Assembly: GCA_015501055.1 (NCBI GenBank)
Contig: JADNYV010000223.1
Span: forward strand, 1 to 58,315
Source of the DNA: Mucidula mucida
Lineage: Eukaryota; Basidiomycota; Agaricomycetes; Agaricales; Physalacriaceae
Direction of reading: 5' to 3'
Length of the DNA stretch: 58,315 bases
The notes below the pieces were generated by a model. That model made no database searches. It saw only the letters and a program-made list of their open reading frames with translations, and was not told the DNA's origin. This document shows positions 33,462 through 47,399 of this stretch, piece after piece. Position 1 is the first letter of the stretch. Every line of letters starts with the position of its first letter. The translations under genes were made by a program, and so were the position numbers.

Positions 33462-36400
33462 CTTATTCATATTCTAACCACCATTTGGCAGAGCGTCCTC
33501 AATCTCATTCGCACTGGCTCGTCTTCAGGATTCTTGTAAACGCTAATTCGCGTGTATCTATCAAAGACAATGTAAAGAGGAAATTGTTTCACGTTGAACA
33601 CTCTTGATCGTCAAGCTAAGGTCTTAAAACAGGGGCTCGCTCTTTGTAGTCGTAAGATTGCATGCCTCAAGGTGTCTTTAGTGCACTATCCACACATTGC
33701 GTCTTTGTTGCATAACCGGTACGTTCTTTGTATCTCGCACTTCAAAGGCATTTCGCAACAGCTTTCGACCTCTGTTGCTCTCTTCGATTCCTTTATCTCC
33801 TTTGATGACACAGACGTTTATACAATTCCTCCACAAAACAACGGCGTCCTCAGCAAACTCGATAACTCTGCCACTTACTATGACATTGGTGAAAGACGTG
33901 TCAATGGAATACATCGGGTCGAGCCAGAGCACTTCTACGCGTCCGTTGGAACGCGAAGCCTCGATGTCCACGATTCACTCGGAATCCCCTCCGCCCACAG
34001 CTCCTTCTACTCCGACGTATCGTGCAAGGCAAGTAGAGGCACCTAACTCTGCGGAAACGCCAAGCCCTCCCTCGAATGCTCCCGATGTCACGTATATAGT
34101 GGCCACGCCAATGAGACCTTCGGTACGCTCTCATTCTTTTTTGCAAGAGACTCTCCACCTGACGCACATTCGCAGCGCGCATCGGGCGATATCGAACACA
34201 TGGTATATACTTTCACTTACAGAAATCCGGGTGGCGATGTAGTCATTGTCGATCTGATGTCCTTGAATGGGAGGACCGAGTTCAAGGGAGCACCTCTCCA
34301 TGTCTCGGCGGCTGCTATTGGATCCCAGTGCGCGGATACTATGCAGCCTGTTCGTGATATCTTCGTGTCAGCTCCGACACGGTCAGCAATACGAGTGCTG
34401 GATTCCTGGGTGCTCTTTTGATAACATTGATTTTAGGAATAGCTCTGTACGAGGTATGTATTCCACCTCCTGCGTATCGTCCTAGTTTTCTTATTTCCAG
34501 CGATGCAGCTAAACTACCAGAAGGACCTCTGGCATGCCTTTCTTTTGAGAGGCTAGTTCTGAATCGGTGATTTCGAGAAGCGGGGATTCGAAGGATTTTA
34601 CTTTCATATCGCTGAACAGAACAGTGGACAGTAGTAGTGTCTCATATTTCAACATTTAGTTTTCGTCGTTCGGCATAAACCAATACAACAAATGGCCGTA
34701 AAAGCCGACCGGAACTTGCCTTGCGACCGTCACTGGACGCGTCATGTCGACAATGCCGTGTTGCTCGACTCCATTCGTCCAAGTCTATGAGAACTCCTTC
34801 TTGGGTCTCTTGAAGCGATGTGCTACTAGTAGCTCGCCAGTATTTCTCAGGCTCAGTGCCAAGCACTCGTGACATCTAAAACTCAAAATCCCAGTACGTG
34901 TTGCTGTCAAGAAGCTTGCCACTTCGTCGGCTTCTCGATTTCTCCAGCCGGAGTCGCTGAAATATGAGCAACGACAAGAGAAATGACCTGGTGGGATGTC
35001 TTGCTTGGCTATTACTCATCCATTTCTCAGACTCTGCGCTCGGTCCTCACGCGTTCTACGGTCGCCACAACTACCCGTATAGTGCAACTATGAGGATACG
35101 CAAGCCAGAAGAATGTGCAGTGAGCTCTCCCGATATCGTTGTATGCGTACGCCTGTTCAGTCTAAAGATAGAGACTCTCCCATGAGAAAGCCTGTAATGT
35201 CAACGGCTAGGTACCAGGAAATCAGCGTCAAACGTTGCGGCTATCGGTGGTATGCTGGTCAGCACTCCGAGCCACCTATGCGCTTTCGACTGTTGGCTTA
35301 TTTATGGTGATCTTAATCATTACCTCGACTACCAGTCCTCCCCGATGACAGAGAAGTACTCGAAGTCTGCGATGACGAGCTTGAATGGCAGAATAGCCAC
35401 TCTCGTGTGGATAGTCAGCGGTTTCCCGTGGCTTTTATTTACGAAGACTTGTTCTAAAGAGTTCTGAAGGAGTCCTACCACAAAGTGGGAAAGAGTCGCA
35501 CCGAGTTTGAAGCCGATGACAGTCATCTTTGGTTCGCAGAAATCCGTGGTGTCATAATCAGATGCTTCCTCGCGATGTCATGTCCCCGAGCTTGCTCATC
35601 CTCCACGCGTCACCGGTTCACCTTCCACAGTCTGGGTGGATTTTCCGTATCTGGGCAGGACAAATTCAGCCACTACTCTTCCCCAGGCTGACTGTTACAG
35701 TGCCGAATGCCTGCTCCGCAAATCGATCAACACCCACATACATCCCCAGTGTCGCCGAAAGTTGATGATGGTTCAGAAGAATCCCTTCAAGTCGCCATTC
35801 AGTATCTAAATACCCGAGGTATCAGAATGTCTACGGTGTTAACTAATACATTGGAGTTACGCCTTCTGCAGTTCCCCTCACAACGTATTATTCTCCGACG
35901 ATATGTGCTGTTCAGCTCAGCGTACATACAGTGATGGAGACTACCGACACGCGAATTTACCGCAAACCCCCACGATCGGCTACGTTGCGAACAAAAGGGA
36001 AGGCGGATGCTTTATACGCGAACGGGATGGATATGGATGTGGCCAATTCGGACGCGCATCGACGTGACCGGTGTTTTCAATGCGGGGGAGAACGGCATGT
36101 CTTTCTATAACAAGGTATGTCTTCTATACGAGGGTATGTACGACATTCTTCCGAGCGTCCGAGGCAGACATTTGATCCCGTTAATCATAGGAAACGAGTT
36201 TACAGCATTGGGATGCGCAGACTCACGTTACGGCACAATGGCGCCACGGGTGTCATATGAGATGTTAATTCGCACGTACATGCGGGACCTCTACGACATC
36301 TACAGCTAAAAAGATAGCATCGATGTTCAGAAAAGGGCATATTGGCACATCGAGCGTGCCGTGAGCGACAGCATTTTGCGAGCGGTGACAGTGGGACACA

Positions 36401-36632
36401 CTGAAAGTCACGCTGGCTCCCGAAATCTATCAACCCGTTAATATTCGAATGCCCAGGTACTTAGCTCGGCATCAGTGGGCTGCATCCCTGATGAAGGTGA
36501 TTTCGTCGCGGACCGTGACTGGAATAATTTGAGCCGGGGTCTTCCTTTCCATCAACCACCTTCCTTCCACGATCCTTATGAGGGTAACCGCCGGTGTGAG
36601 CAAACGCACGCCCATACTTCCCCTCTCCCACC
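33462..36632. other. Gene-poor region with retroelement-like and unknown coding debris
   Basis: Several coding-like pieces appear. A Pro/Ser-rich plus-strand frame at about 33880-34140 (ESPPPTAPSTPTYRARQVEA) is followed by a hydrophobic stretch near 34395-34450. A frame at about 35345-35560 is coding-like around one TAA. At 36072-36098 there is a CCHC-type zinc-knuckle start (CFQCGGERH), preceded by MDMDVANSDAHRRD, as in gag proteins of fungal LTR elements. None forms a gene I can support. I read the region as relics, partly from a retrotransposon gag. Confidence 0.35.
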
Positions 36633-38598
36633 ATGGATCCTCCTACCGTCGATGTATCCTCCATAGCCTTTGACAACTCGCTCGGAGCGTTGCTCATCGG
36701 TGGGCTGCTGGCTATGGCGTACGTACTATGAGATTTTTAGTCTAGTGGCGTTTGGGTACTGATCATACGGTGGGCTACAGCTTATGGGGGATAACCTGCA
36801 TCCAGACGTACAACTTTTTTAATAACAATACGAGAGATCGTCCAGCGTTCAAGTTGATGGTGCGTGTCGAATCTGTGGAGCGAACTCAGAGACTTGATGT
36901 TGATGTATGGAACAGATCACTGGCATGTTGTATGTCGTTCATCACTCGCGTCCGTTTACACAGACTCAACGATTTGCAGTGTATTGGATACATTTCATGC
37001 AGCGATTTGCTGTCATATTCTCTATCATTACATGGTCTCCAACTACCTGAATGTAATGGCGATCTTATCCCCAGTATGGTGCGTGTTTGTGTCGTTGTTT
37101 TCTGACATATTTCTGACGCACCCCGTAGGAGCGTTATCGTGTGTTCTCCCTTCCCCACCTCAGATATTCCTCGTCTCACGTTCTGCCTTCCCAAAGGTAC
37201 TGGTTACCATCACAGTAAGCTCTCCGCTCCCACAATTAGGCCAATATAATTCAACTGTATCCAGTCTATCAGCGACTTCATTATACGGAGGTACGCGTGA
37301 TCCTCTCAGCTTCTATTCACTAATTGACGAAGACGCCCTACAGCTTATTCGCACGACGCGTATATCGATGTGAGCTAAGTGTGTGTTTTCATGCCCTCGT
37401 CTGACAACTGCGTTCGTCACACAGTGAGCAACGGGAACATCCCGGTGACGCTGTTAATTGTAAGTCCTATCCTCCCCATCAACCCTTGCTCGCCGACTCC
37501 ATACGATTTCAGGCCGCCTTGTCCGTGGGTGATTTGGGTACGATCTAGCCCTTCCTATCTCCCTTCTGAATTCTTCTAACCTTAATTCGCAGTCTGTGGT
37601 CTTGGTACGCGTTTTCTTTGGTGCGGGGTAACACTCTAATGGGGGAGAAATTAGTGATCACAGGGAAGGCGTACGTCCCATCCATTCTATACGTGACATT
37701 CGACAGCTAATGTATGCGCCAGGTTTCAGATCACGACGTTCCTTGAGCTGGACGAGCTATCGGTATGTTTGTTCCATTGCAGCATGCAATCATTCGCTCA
37801 CATCCACTCGTGCAGACGCTGATGTACCTCAACTTTGCTTTCGGCACTTCGAGCGACCTGATGGTCGCGATCGCGCTCTGCTACTGGCTGTACGTCTCGC
37901 GGACCGGTATACCCAGGTTCGTCTATCCCACTCCTTCCTGGCCCTCATGCGATGATGACGACGATGGCAGGACCAACTCGCTCATCAAACGCTCATGCTG
38001 TACACGGTAAACACAGGAATGATCGTTGCGTTAGTAGTGCCTTTTGTCCTTTTCAGTCGGACTGACTGTGCCTAGCATTGACGCGGCCATGGGGGTCATT
38101 ATGTATGCTGTGATGCCGCATAATCTGATCTTTCTGGGTGAGCCGTTTCACGTCGAGGACCCCGCGCCCCGCATTGACTCAGCAGGTTTTTATCTCCTGC
38201 TCTCGAAGCGTGAGTATCTATCCCTTTCTAATCGTTGAACCACTCATAGTGGGATTTGTGTGTGTTTTAGTATACCTAAACTCTACCTGGCGAGCCTCAA
38301 CGCGCGTGAGGGCCTGCGGGAATGGAGCAACCAGCCCATGTCAATTCGGTTTACTGACCTCACGCGATCTGCACATCGTTTCACGACTGAGGAATCACAA
38401 GCGTCGAGTCGCACGATACGAGAGAAGGTGAGTTGTTTTTGAACATGTCAATGATAAGCCACTTCTCACCTCCCTCGCCAGCGATCCTTTGAGAGATCCT
38501 CGCAAGACATTGCAATGAAAGGGCTGAAGAGTACTGCTCCTCCGGAGGTACATGAAGAACCGTTGATGGGAGACACATCGCCCGGAGTAGCTGTCTGA
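36633..38598 (+). CDS. DUF6534-type seven-helix membrane protein, probable frameshift
   Basis: Many small exons join into a DUF6534-type protein. In order it has LGALLIGGLLAMA, TCIQTYNFF, HYMVSNYLNVMA, SISDFIIRSLFARRVYRLSN, GNIPVTLLI, AFQITTFLELDELS, FAFGTSSDLMVAIALCYWLY, LMLYTVNTGMIVA and MPHNLIFLGFYLLLSK. The family has seven helices in the plasma membrane and is abundant in Agaricomycetes; function is unknown. Two micro-exons are needed: 36916-36929 (14 nt) and 37197-37214 (18 nt). Near 38283 the conserved block after LYLNS appears to lack one base; without it the frame ends at 38431 with a foreign tail, while the correct frame continues to TGA 38596-38598. It may be a sequencing error or a recent lesion. 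Confidence 0.8.
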
Positions 38599-39558
38599 CG
38601 TTGAGGGCGTGAGATAAATTATATCGTACATCTATTCACTCCTTTGTGTGTCAATATCTACTCGAGTACTCGCAGGATCAATGAACTATAACGTATCACC
38701 GCATGTTCCCCATTGCGAAGTTTTATCGAGCAGCCATCGGTGAGTTCGTACATGGCCGCTGCCCATCATTCCGTTTTGGACTACTAGTAAGCAGATACCA
38801 TATCTATGTTCGGTGCGAGAGTTCTCGTGAGTCGTGGGGTGTGAGCCGTCTTGTTGTCGGCGAGTGCGAGAAGAAGAGGACATTAATTGAAGCTCCACAT
38901 TTGGCTGCCACTATGAAAGTTCAGTCTGTTAACGGGACAGAACAGCACACTTAAACTTGCTGGCAGAGGTATGTGATATGATTACATCAGTGTCTATAGC
39001 AGGTGTCCAAAGTCTACTGTGCGCAACATTCTTACGTGGCGTTCACTGCTAAGGTCACGGTGTCTTTTCAGATCGATGAGCGGCGTGTGTTCAAGAAACG
39101 GTTTTTGTACTAACGCTGCCTGGGACAGGTTGGTCCTGGCTAATACTGTACTGACAATGGGATTCGTCGCGGGAGGGTAGCGCGTGCGTGACCGGCAATT
39201 ACTATGTCCTCCGAATGCCTCGATTCAATCTCTCAAGCTCAGTCTTGTATTCTGAGCGTTCAGTAACCTAAATTTGGGGCGATAACGAAAAGCACACCGC
39301 TCCTCAGACTTCTCATTCTCGAGAAATCATTTAACAGTTTACTCCATCCAGAAAGGAACAGACCACCTCAACTCTTCTTTCTGAGGGAAAAGAAATTGAG
39401 TCAAGCACTGTATAAGTTATGAGCACCCCTCCACATAAACATTTAGCCTCAGCAGAACTTGCTTTATTGTAAACAACTTTTAGACTGTACTGGTGTGAAA
39501 CAAGAAGGTAAACTGATATACAAATATACACCACCACTGAGTAGATACATCATAAATC
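38599..39558. other. Intergenic, nothing recognised
   Basis: Short frames only, between the DUF6534 gene and the 3' end of the F-box gene on the other strand. Confidence 0.5.
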
Positions 39559-41454
39559 TCAATCCGAGCCCACGAACGGGAATCCCACATCGCCATCATC
39601 AGATACAGACACATCATCATCATCATCCTCTTCTTGGAACTCCTCATACGTCGCTTCAAGAAACGGATTATGCGCCGCCGGAAACTCAAACAACTCGTCA
39701 AAGTGATGAGGTGAGTACCCAGACTCATCGTCCTCGTCCACACCTCTCGCTTCATCGACGCAGACCTCCTTAGGTGCCTCGCGGACCACAGTCCACTCCT
39801 CCCCGCGCCGGAACATGACCTCGTTATGCACCCACTGCGCCTCGACAAGGGACGGACATGCCTTGTTCCACAGCCCGCGCATGGTGTGTGGCGTCGGCGT
39901 GAGCTGCCGCCGTGCCTCCTCACTGGGCGTGGTGGGCGTGAAGAAGCGAACATCAAGACCGCGCGTTTTCACAGTGATACCAAGATCGTAAATGTGCAGC
40001 ACCCGCAGTTTCGTATACGACCTGAAGAACTGCCATGGCATAATGAGGAACGTGTCCTTGATAATAGTCAGGTCGAGAAACAAATAACACAAGACTCTGC
40101 TAACCTCGTCCGGATGTCCTTGTCGACACAGAATCTTCAGCTCCTCAAGGTTCTCGAACAACTGTGTGACAGCATACAGGACCTCCATATCCCACTGCAC
40201 GACCATAAACGACAACACTGTAACCTCTCGCGGGAGGTCAGCCAGCATCTCCATCGTGACCCCCATTGAATGCTCTCCCCCGCCCGTCAGATGCACCTCC
40301 CGACACCGCTCCCGCACGACCGCGCGCGCCAGACACCCCGGTCCGGAATACGACTCCAGCATGGGCAGCACCTGTGCGCCCCGGAAAAAATCCCCGTGCC
40401 ATTCCTTCACCTGCAGCGCGCGCACGTGCGCGCATTCGTTCCGCAGAAAGTGCACGAGGTGCATGCTGTTGGTATCGGAGCGGTGCGGCGGGACGTGTAA
40501 GGTGAGACCCGTTAAGTGAGACGACAGCCCGAGCGACTCTGCGCCCAGGTTCGTCTTGAGCGCGTACGCATCGGCGAGCGCATCGTCCCATGTTATTTCA
40601 AGGGTGCTTAACGCGGGCGCGAGCGTGAAATGTAATGGGGAGCCCGCCTGTACCCATGCCGCCCTCCGAGCTGTGTTGCTGGCGTCGTCGTCGTCTTCAA
40701 AGACGAGCCGGCTCACGCTGTTCTTTACCAACGTCAAAGACGTGAGAGGCAACCGCGAGAACGCCCCATAGGAATTACTCTGCGGGAGCAGCTCCTCCAT
40801 AAACCTACAGTTCCGGATCGTCAAGCTCCTCAGGCGCGGCATCCCGAGAAGTATAAGCGCCAGCGACTCCTTGTCCGGCAGAAAGCAGTCCTCGAACGTC
40901 AAGTCCCGCAGCGACACAAACTCCAAGAGCTGCGCGAACAGCGCCGTGCACTGATTGGCAGGCGAGGCCTCCACGATCTCGTGCAGCGTCGGCGCGTCGA
41001 CCCCAAATTGCCAGTCGCCCCCCGTGAGCATCCATGGCCCCGACATTGTGTGGAACATCCCGCGCAGCGAGATCGTCTGAGGCGCAGACTTCATGCGTGC
41101 GCTGTTGCCTGGCCCATCGCGCCAAAAGCGCTGCATGTTTTGATTAAACCGCCCCGAGCTGATGAACCGCATCGAGCGGTACAGCGCCCGGATGCCGCAA
41201 GCGTAGAACCGTTTGCTTGCTAGACACGCCGCATACAGATCTCCAGTCGATGGCAGCTCCTCGAATATCAGGACCAGGTATTCGTCTGAGAGGCGGGAAA
41301 GCAGATGCGGAGCAAAGGGCTCCAGTTCAGGGACTGGTGTATGGCGCGCAGACGCTTTAGTGGCTTTATATCTCGCGAGGATTTCTGACACGGTGATAGG
41401 TTGTTGTAATTCGAGTAAAGATGCCGACATGATGGTGAGAGGTAGAGATTCCAT
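39559..41454 (-). CDS. Large F-box protein with acidic C-terminal tail
   Basis: A single exon of 631 residues. The frame is open a little upstream, but the first ATG is at 41454 (MESLPLTIMSAS). The F-box-like segment is about residues 50-95: LLSRLSDEYLVLIFEELP then LYAACLASKRFYACGIRALY. Leu-rich strands follow (LRDLTFEDCFLP, LRSLTIRNCRF, LEELKILCRQG). The end is very acidic (EEFQEEDDDDDVSVSDDGD). It probably serves as a substrate adaptor of an SCF ubiquitin ligase. Codon use is GC-rich and the frame is undamaged. The target is unknown. Confidence 0.83.
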   Translation of the reverse strand: MESLPLTIMSASLLELQQPITVSEILARYKATKASARHTPVPELEPFAPHLLSRLSDEYLVLIFEELPSTGDLYAACLASKRFYACGIRALYRSMRFISSGRFNQNMQRFWRDGPGNSARMKSAPQTISLRGMFHTMSGPWMLTGGDWQFGVDAPTLHEIVEASPANQCTALFAQLLEFVSLRDLTFEDCFLPDKESLALILLGMPRLRSLTIRNCRFMEELLPQSNSYGAFSRLPLTSLTLVKNSVSRLVFEDDDDASNTARRAAWVQAGSPLHFTLAPALSTLEITWDDALADAYALKTNLGAESLGLSSHLTGLTLHVPPHRSDTNSMHLVHFLRNECAHVRALQVKEWHGDFFRGAQVLPMLESYSGPGCLARAVVRERCREVHLTGGGEHSMGVTMEMLADLPREVTVLSFMVVQWDMEVLYAVTQLFENLEELKILCRQGHPDEVSRVLCYLFLDLTIIKDTFLIMPWQFFRSYTKLRVLHIYDLGITVKTRGLDVRFFTPTTPSEEARRQLTPTPHTMRGLWNKACPSLVEAQWVHNEVMFRRGEEWTVVREAPKEVCVDEARGVDEDDESGYSPHHFDELFEFPAAHNPFLEATYEEFQEEDDDDDVSVSDDGDVGFPFVGSD

Positions 41455-42912
41455 TTTAGACAATCTCACACGTGCTTCAAAACGTTACATCATTGTCTCA
41501 TTCAATGGTGGTCGGCAATGGTCACCCAATTTAAACTCCGACGCTGGCTGAGGCCGTGGTCACGTACTTGAGGCTGAATTGCTGGCCTCCCACCTCACTT
41601 TTGGGACATGTTTGTATGGAAGAAAAGCATGGCATGATGCATCTCAAGAAAGTTATGGTTGCAGATTTTTTTCTTTTGCTTCTCTTCAAGTAGTAGAGTC
41701 ATCCAGCAGCCCTTTCAACATGTAAATAAGAAATCTGCAACGATAACTTTTATTCAAGGAATATTCTAAGAATTTTCGAATTTTCCCCAAGACCTGAGAT
41801 GTGACGATACGAGCCCCAAACTTTGCAGAGGAATCAGCTCTTTGGATCCCGTTTGGCAGGGGTTTCCTTTTTGGGCAATACCACTTTCTCGATCACCAAT
41901 TTCTGGCCCGGTTGCCGACCACCACATTCAATTCACTGCAGTAGAGTCCAGGGGACTCCCGGCCTGACGTGCCTTAAAATCCACTGGTGCTGGGGGGTAC
42001 CCTTAAGTAAGCAAGGGGGTTACAAAATGGCTCAGAGACTGACAGCGCCCCAACCAACAAGTCGACTGTCGACAACCGAGGTCCTTGGGAACCATTGATA
42101 TACACTGTACAGCAGAGACCATTTGGAAACGTGATGATGCTTGAGATGACCGTTGGACTGATAGTGAGGCAAACAAGAGTGGGGAAGTTCCACCAATGCT
42201 TATTCTACAGCTCCTGCTCATACAATAGCAGGGTTATGGCTCATGTTTATCACACAGTATGCTTGGAGTCTCCGTCATCTCCATGAGTCTCGTTATCGTT
42301 CTGTTCGAGGCAGATATGGCGGTCGGCATTTACCGTAGACCTAAGCCCCAAGCCAAACCCTAGTTTCACGGACTTACCGGCCGATAACCCCCTGGTAGAG
42401 TCAAAGGAACTTGTTAGAGGTCCAGTTAATACAATGTATTCGCCACACCATACAACAGCTAGTGAAAGCGACGACTACGACTATCAAATCATAAGTATAG
42501 ACTAAGTGATAAGTACTAGGGGAAAGCGAAAACGACAAACGATACATGTACAGGTCAAACACCCTTCAATAGTCTCTACTCTAATCAAGTCTAAGGTAAA
42601 AAAAACCGTCTGCGATGTGTGGGTATATCAGTTGAAATGCGGGGGTATAAGCCTGTAAAATGGCTGATTGTCTACCGATATACCGTGCGTGTCCGTCGAA
42701 ATTAGGGGGGGAGTGTAGAACATACGGGTACGGGTCCGGGTTTTTTTGTGATGATGCAAAGTAGAGATAGCGCATGGTGTCTGGTGTCGTTCGTCGAGCA
42801 TAAGAGAGCATAAAAAGGCGTTATGGGTTTCATGATGGTTTTTCAGAGGAAAAGAGAGGCAATTTGGTAGTCGTCGGCCGTCGGTGTAGATGGGGTAGCA
42901 ATGGTGGCGCAA
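41455..42912. other. Intergenic between F-box and DED1 genes
   Basis: No gene is seen. The last few hundred bases should be the 3' UTR of the DED1-type gene. Short frames near 41823-42100 lack any domain. Confidence 0.5.
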
Positions 42913-44957
<2,045 letters not shown>

Positions 44958-45120
44958 ATTCTGGTGGGTGATGGTGGTAAGAAACAAAGAATCAATCAGG
45001 ATTTTTTTTGATGGCGCTCAAAGAAAAATGCTGCTGACCAAGCTCCATCAGGAGTCATGTATCACGTGCCTAACCTAGGGTTAGGTCTAATTCTCCCTTT
45101 GTACCACCAGCACAACGACC
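44958..45120. promoter_or_regulatory. Bidirectional promoter of DED1 and CSN7
   Basis: The 163 bp between two divergent start codons must hold both promoters. It contains an E-box CACGTG at 45063-45068 and, directly after it, a perfect inverted repeat CCTAACC-tag-GGTTAGG at 45069-45085 that resembles telomere-type TTAGGG sequence. No TATA box is clear on either side. Confidence 0.65.
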
Positions 45121-46152
45121 ATGGAATTAGGATCCAACTTTGCAGCAAAGCTCGAGCCGTTCTTGCTAATGAGCAAGTCGGCAAAAGGCGCGGCGGCGGC
45201 CAAGCTCATCCAGGACGCCACATCTGCGCCAGGCGTCTTTGTATTTGCTGAACTGCTCGAGTTGCCCAACATTCAAGAGGTACCCATATATTCGCCTTTT
45301 ATTCACATACTCAATTGCGACTCCAGCTTGGTAAAAGCGAAACACACGAAAAGTTCCTCTCACTACTGCAATTGTTCTCGTACAAAACGTACCAAGACTA
45401 CCTCAGTATGTACCCAACCCTTCATTGGATTTCGGCTGATCATCTTACAGAACACAAGGATGTGTTACCACCGCTCAACAACGCCCAAACAATAAAGCTG
45501 AAGCACCTTTCCATCGTATCAATGGCTGCCGAGAAACGCGTAGGCCGCCACCATCTTACCTCGCTCATCACTAAGCCGTCCTCCAGATCCTACCTTACTC
45601 TGAACTTCTCAGCGCCCTCGACATGCCCACCGTCCGCGAACTCGAAGACCTCATCATCGACGCCATCTACCTCGACATGCTCCGCGGCAAGCTCGACCAA
45701 AAGGAAGGCCAGTTCGAAGTAGAATACACAATGGGTCGCGACCTCGAGCCAGGCAAGATCGAATCCGTCCTGGCCTCACTCAAAGATTGGGCCGCGACCA
45801 CCTCGGCAGTCCTCGCCACCCTCGACAAGAAGATCGCCGACGTATCCAAGTCCGCCGCCAGCAACAAGAAGATGACGGAGAGGCATGAGCAGCAGGTGCA
45901 GGCAGTACTCAAAGAAGTAAAGGACAAGGAATCAAATTCCAGCGCTGGCAAGAGCGGCCTGGGCGGAATGATGATGAATACGCGCAAGGCCTTGGAACGA
46001 GGTGACAGGATGGATGTTGACTATGAGCCATCGGAGGGAAAGGGCAAGAATCGAAAGTAAGTTGAGCTCGTACTCTTGTGTTCATCGCTGACCGCTCGAC
46101 CAGAGCCCCGCAGGAGAACGTAAAGCCCCAACGAAAACGCAATCGATTCTAA
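45121..46152 (+). CDS. CSN7: COP9 signalosome subunit 7 (PCI domain)
   Basis: Five exons (45121-45279, 45327-45405, 45451-45539, 45587-46056, 46104-46152) give 281 residues with all phases matching. The N-terminal helices ([16 protein letters not shown]) and the PCI winged-helix part ([49 protein letters not shown]) follow the CSN7/eIF3m pattern closely. A C-terminal coiled coil and a basic tail follow. The COP9 signalosome removes Nedd8 from cullins and so controls SCF ligases, the machines that the F-box proteins in this window would serve. Length and motif order are complete. Confidence 0.94.
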
Positions 46153-46176
46153 GTTTTCTGTCACATTTGTATTATA

Positions 46177-46874
46177 TCAATTCAGGCGTTGGAGCATAAA
46201 GAGTGCTGGGTTTGCATCCGCTACAGTTACACTGGGCTGAACGAGGGCTACGCCTGCGAGAGTATTGTGGCTGCATGCAAAACTGAGGGATGTGGAAGGA
46301 CAAGGGTCCGCAGCCACACTAGGATCACGTCCTGCCCAGCCAGGCTTCTGAGCATACATTTCGGTGTCAGGCTCTCTAATAAGAAGGACAAACTTGATCG
46401 TTGCCACGTGTACTTCTGGCGCCAACATGTACGTGGAAATCAGGATCTGGCAGCGGGGATCGGTTTTCATGGCCTGTATGCTCGCCTCATTATCAGAGTC
46501 CCAATTCAGACCATGAACGATTCGGATGCGAATGTCGCGATCGGGTTCATCACAGAGCAGGAGATTGAGATAAAGTTTTAGACGGAAGACAAGATTGATG
46601 GTGGCACCAAATATTAACGTCTTGTCGCGTGTTTGCAAGACCCAAGAGAGCTCTGAAAATGACATGTCATTCATTCGGGAATGTAAGACACGTATATCGT
46701 AGCGCGCCTTCGAGTTGGATTGACGGCGACAAGATCTACGCCATCAAGTACCTTGCAGATGCCTGGCACTTGGTCAACATGAGGCTCAAAGCGAGGACGA
46801 TCTGATTCAGATTTGAGGATTTCCCTCACGAGTTTTGCACCCTCAGGCGAGGAGAAAGTGAATTTATCGGACAT
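46177..46874 (-). pseudogene. RecQ-like helicase relic with internal deletion
   Basis: Two pieces of a basidiomycete RecQ-like DNA helicase lie end to end. 46671-46874 holds the start (GICKVLDGVDLVAVNPT), with the Walker A Lys region lost (RRRATI follows). 46177-46674 holds the second RecA-like domain (KTLIFGATINLVFRLKLYL ... PRCQILISTYMLAPEV ... GWAGRDPS in place of the usual arginine-finger QxxGRxGR). The stretch between, including the DExH box, is missing. Such helicase fragments are common near mobile elements in mushrooms. It cannot be functional. Confidence 0.75.
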
Positions 46875-47112
46875 GACGGCTCAAAGCAGGCTCTGACTGA
46901 CCTATAATATTATGCACATCTCATGGTAGGCCCAATGCGGAATGGCAACCTACCAGTAACAAACTACATCTGGGCTGTTCGTCTGGTCGATGTGGGTTCA
47001 CTTGAACAGTTGAATCTCGTATATGAACCATATAGATTGCACTACGCACGTAGAGACAATCATTAACCGTCCTCATCATGTAAAACAGGACATACATGCA
47101 CGAACGTCTGCC

Positions 47113-47346
47113 TTAGACGGGCACCATATATTCTCCCCATGTCCTCACAGCCAATATTCCGCTAACGAACACCGACACCCCCGTCGCGATACTGATATTA
47201 CCGGGCAGCTTTTCCGGTGCAAAAATCTCTTCTCGCAACCATCGCGAAAACGCGGACTCGTCCGCGTCATGCGCGGGGCGGCGCTGCACTTGGTTTTTGT
47301 TGATATAGGCAGGGCCTGCGTTGGGTGGTGCTGCACGACGGGCCAT
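47113..47346 (-). CDS. Small single-pass membrane protein, Tom6-like
   Basis: A single exon of 77 residues. It has a basic N terminus with Arg, Pro and Ala, then FSRWLREEIFAPEKLPGN, then one membrane segment (about residues 49-70) and the end WGEYMVPV. Size, topology and the EEIFAPE-helix-MVPV layout recall Tom6, a small subunit of the mitochondrial outer-membrane import pore, but similarity is judged by eye only. Other tiny mitochondrial membrane proteins remain possible. The coding frame is intact and starts at a good ATG. Confidence 0.6.
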   Translation of the reverse strand: MARRAAPPNAGPAYINKNQVQRRPAHDADESAFSRWLREEIFAPEKLPGNISIATGVSVFVSGILAVRTWGEYMVPV

Positions 47347-47383
47347 TTTCGGTGGTGGTGGTAGTGGTTTGTTGGGAAGGCGT

Positions 47384-47399
47384 CACTGCACGTGCAGTG
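47384..47399. promoter_or_regulatory. 16-bp palindrome with CACGTG core
   Basis: CACTGCACGTGCAGTG is a perfect palindrome centred on an E-box, 38 bp upstream of the Tom6-like start. It is a candidate site for a bHLH factor. Confidence 0.5.
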
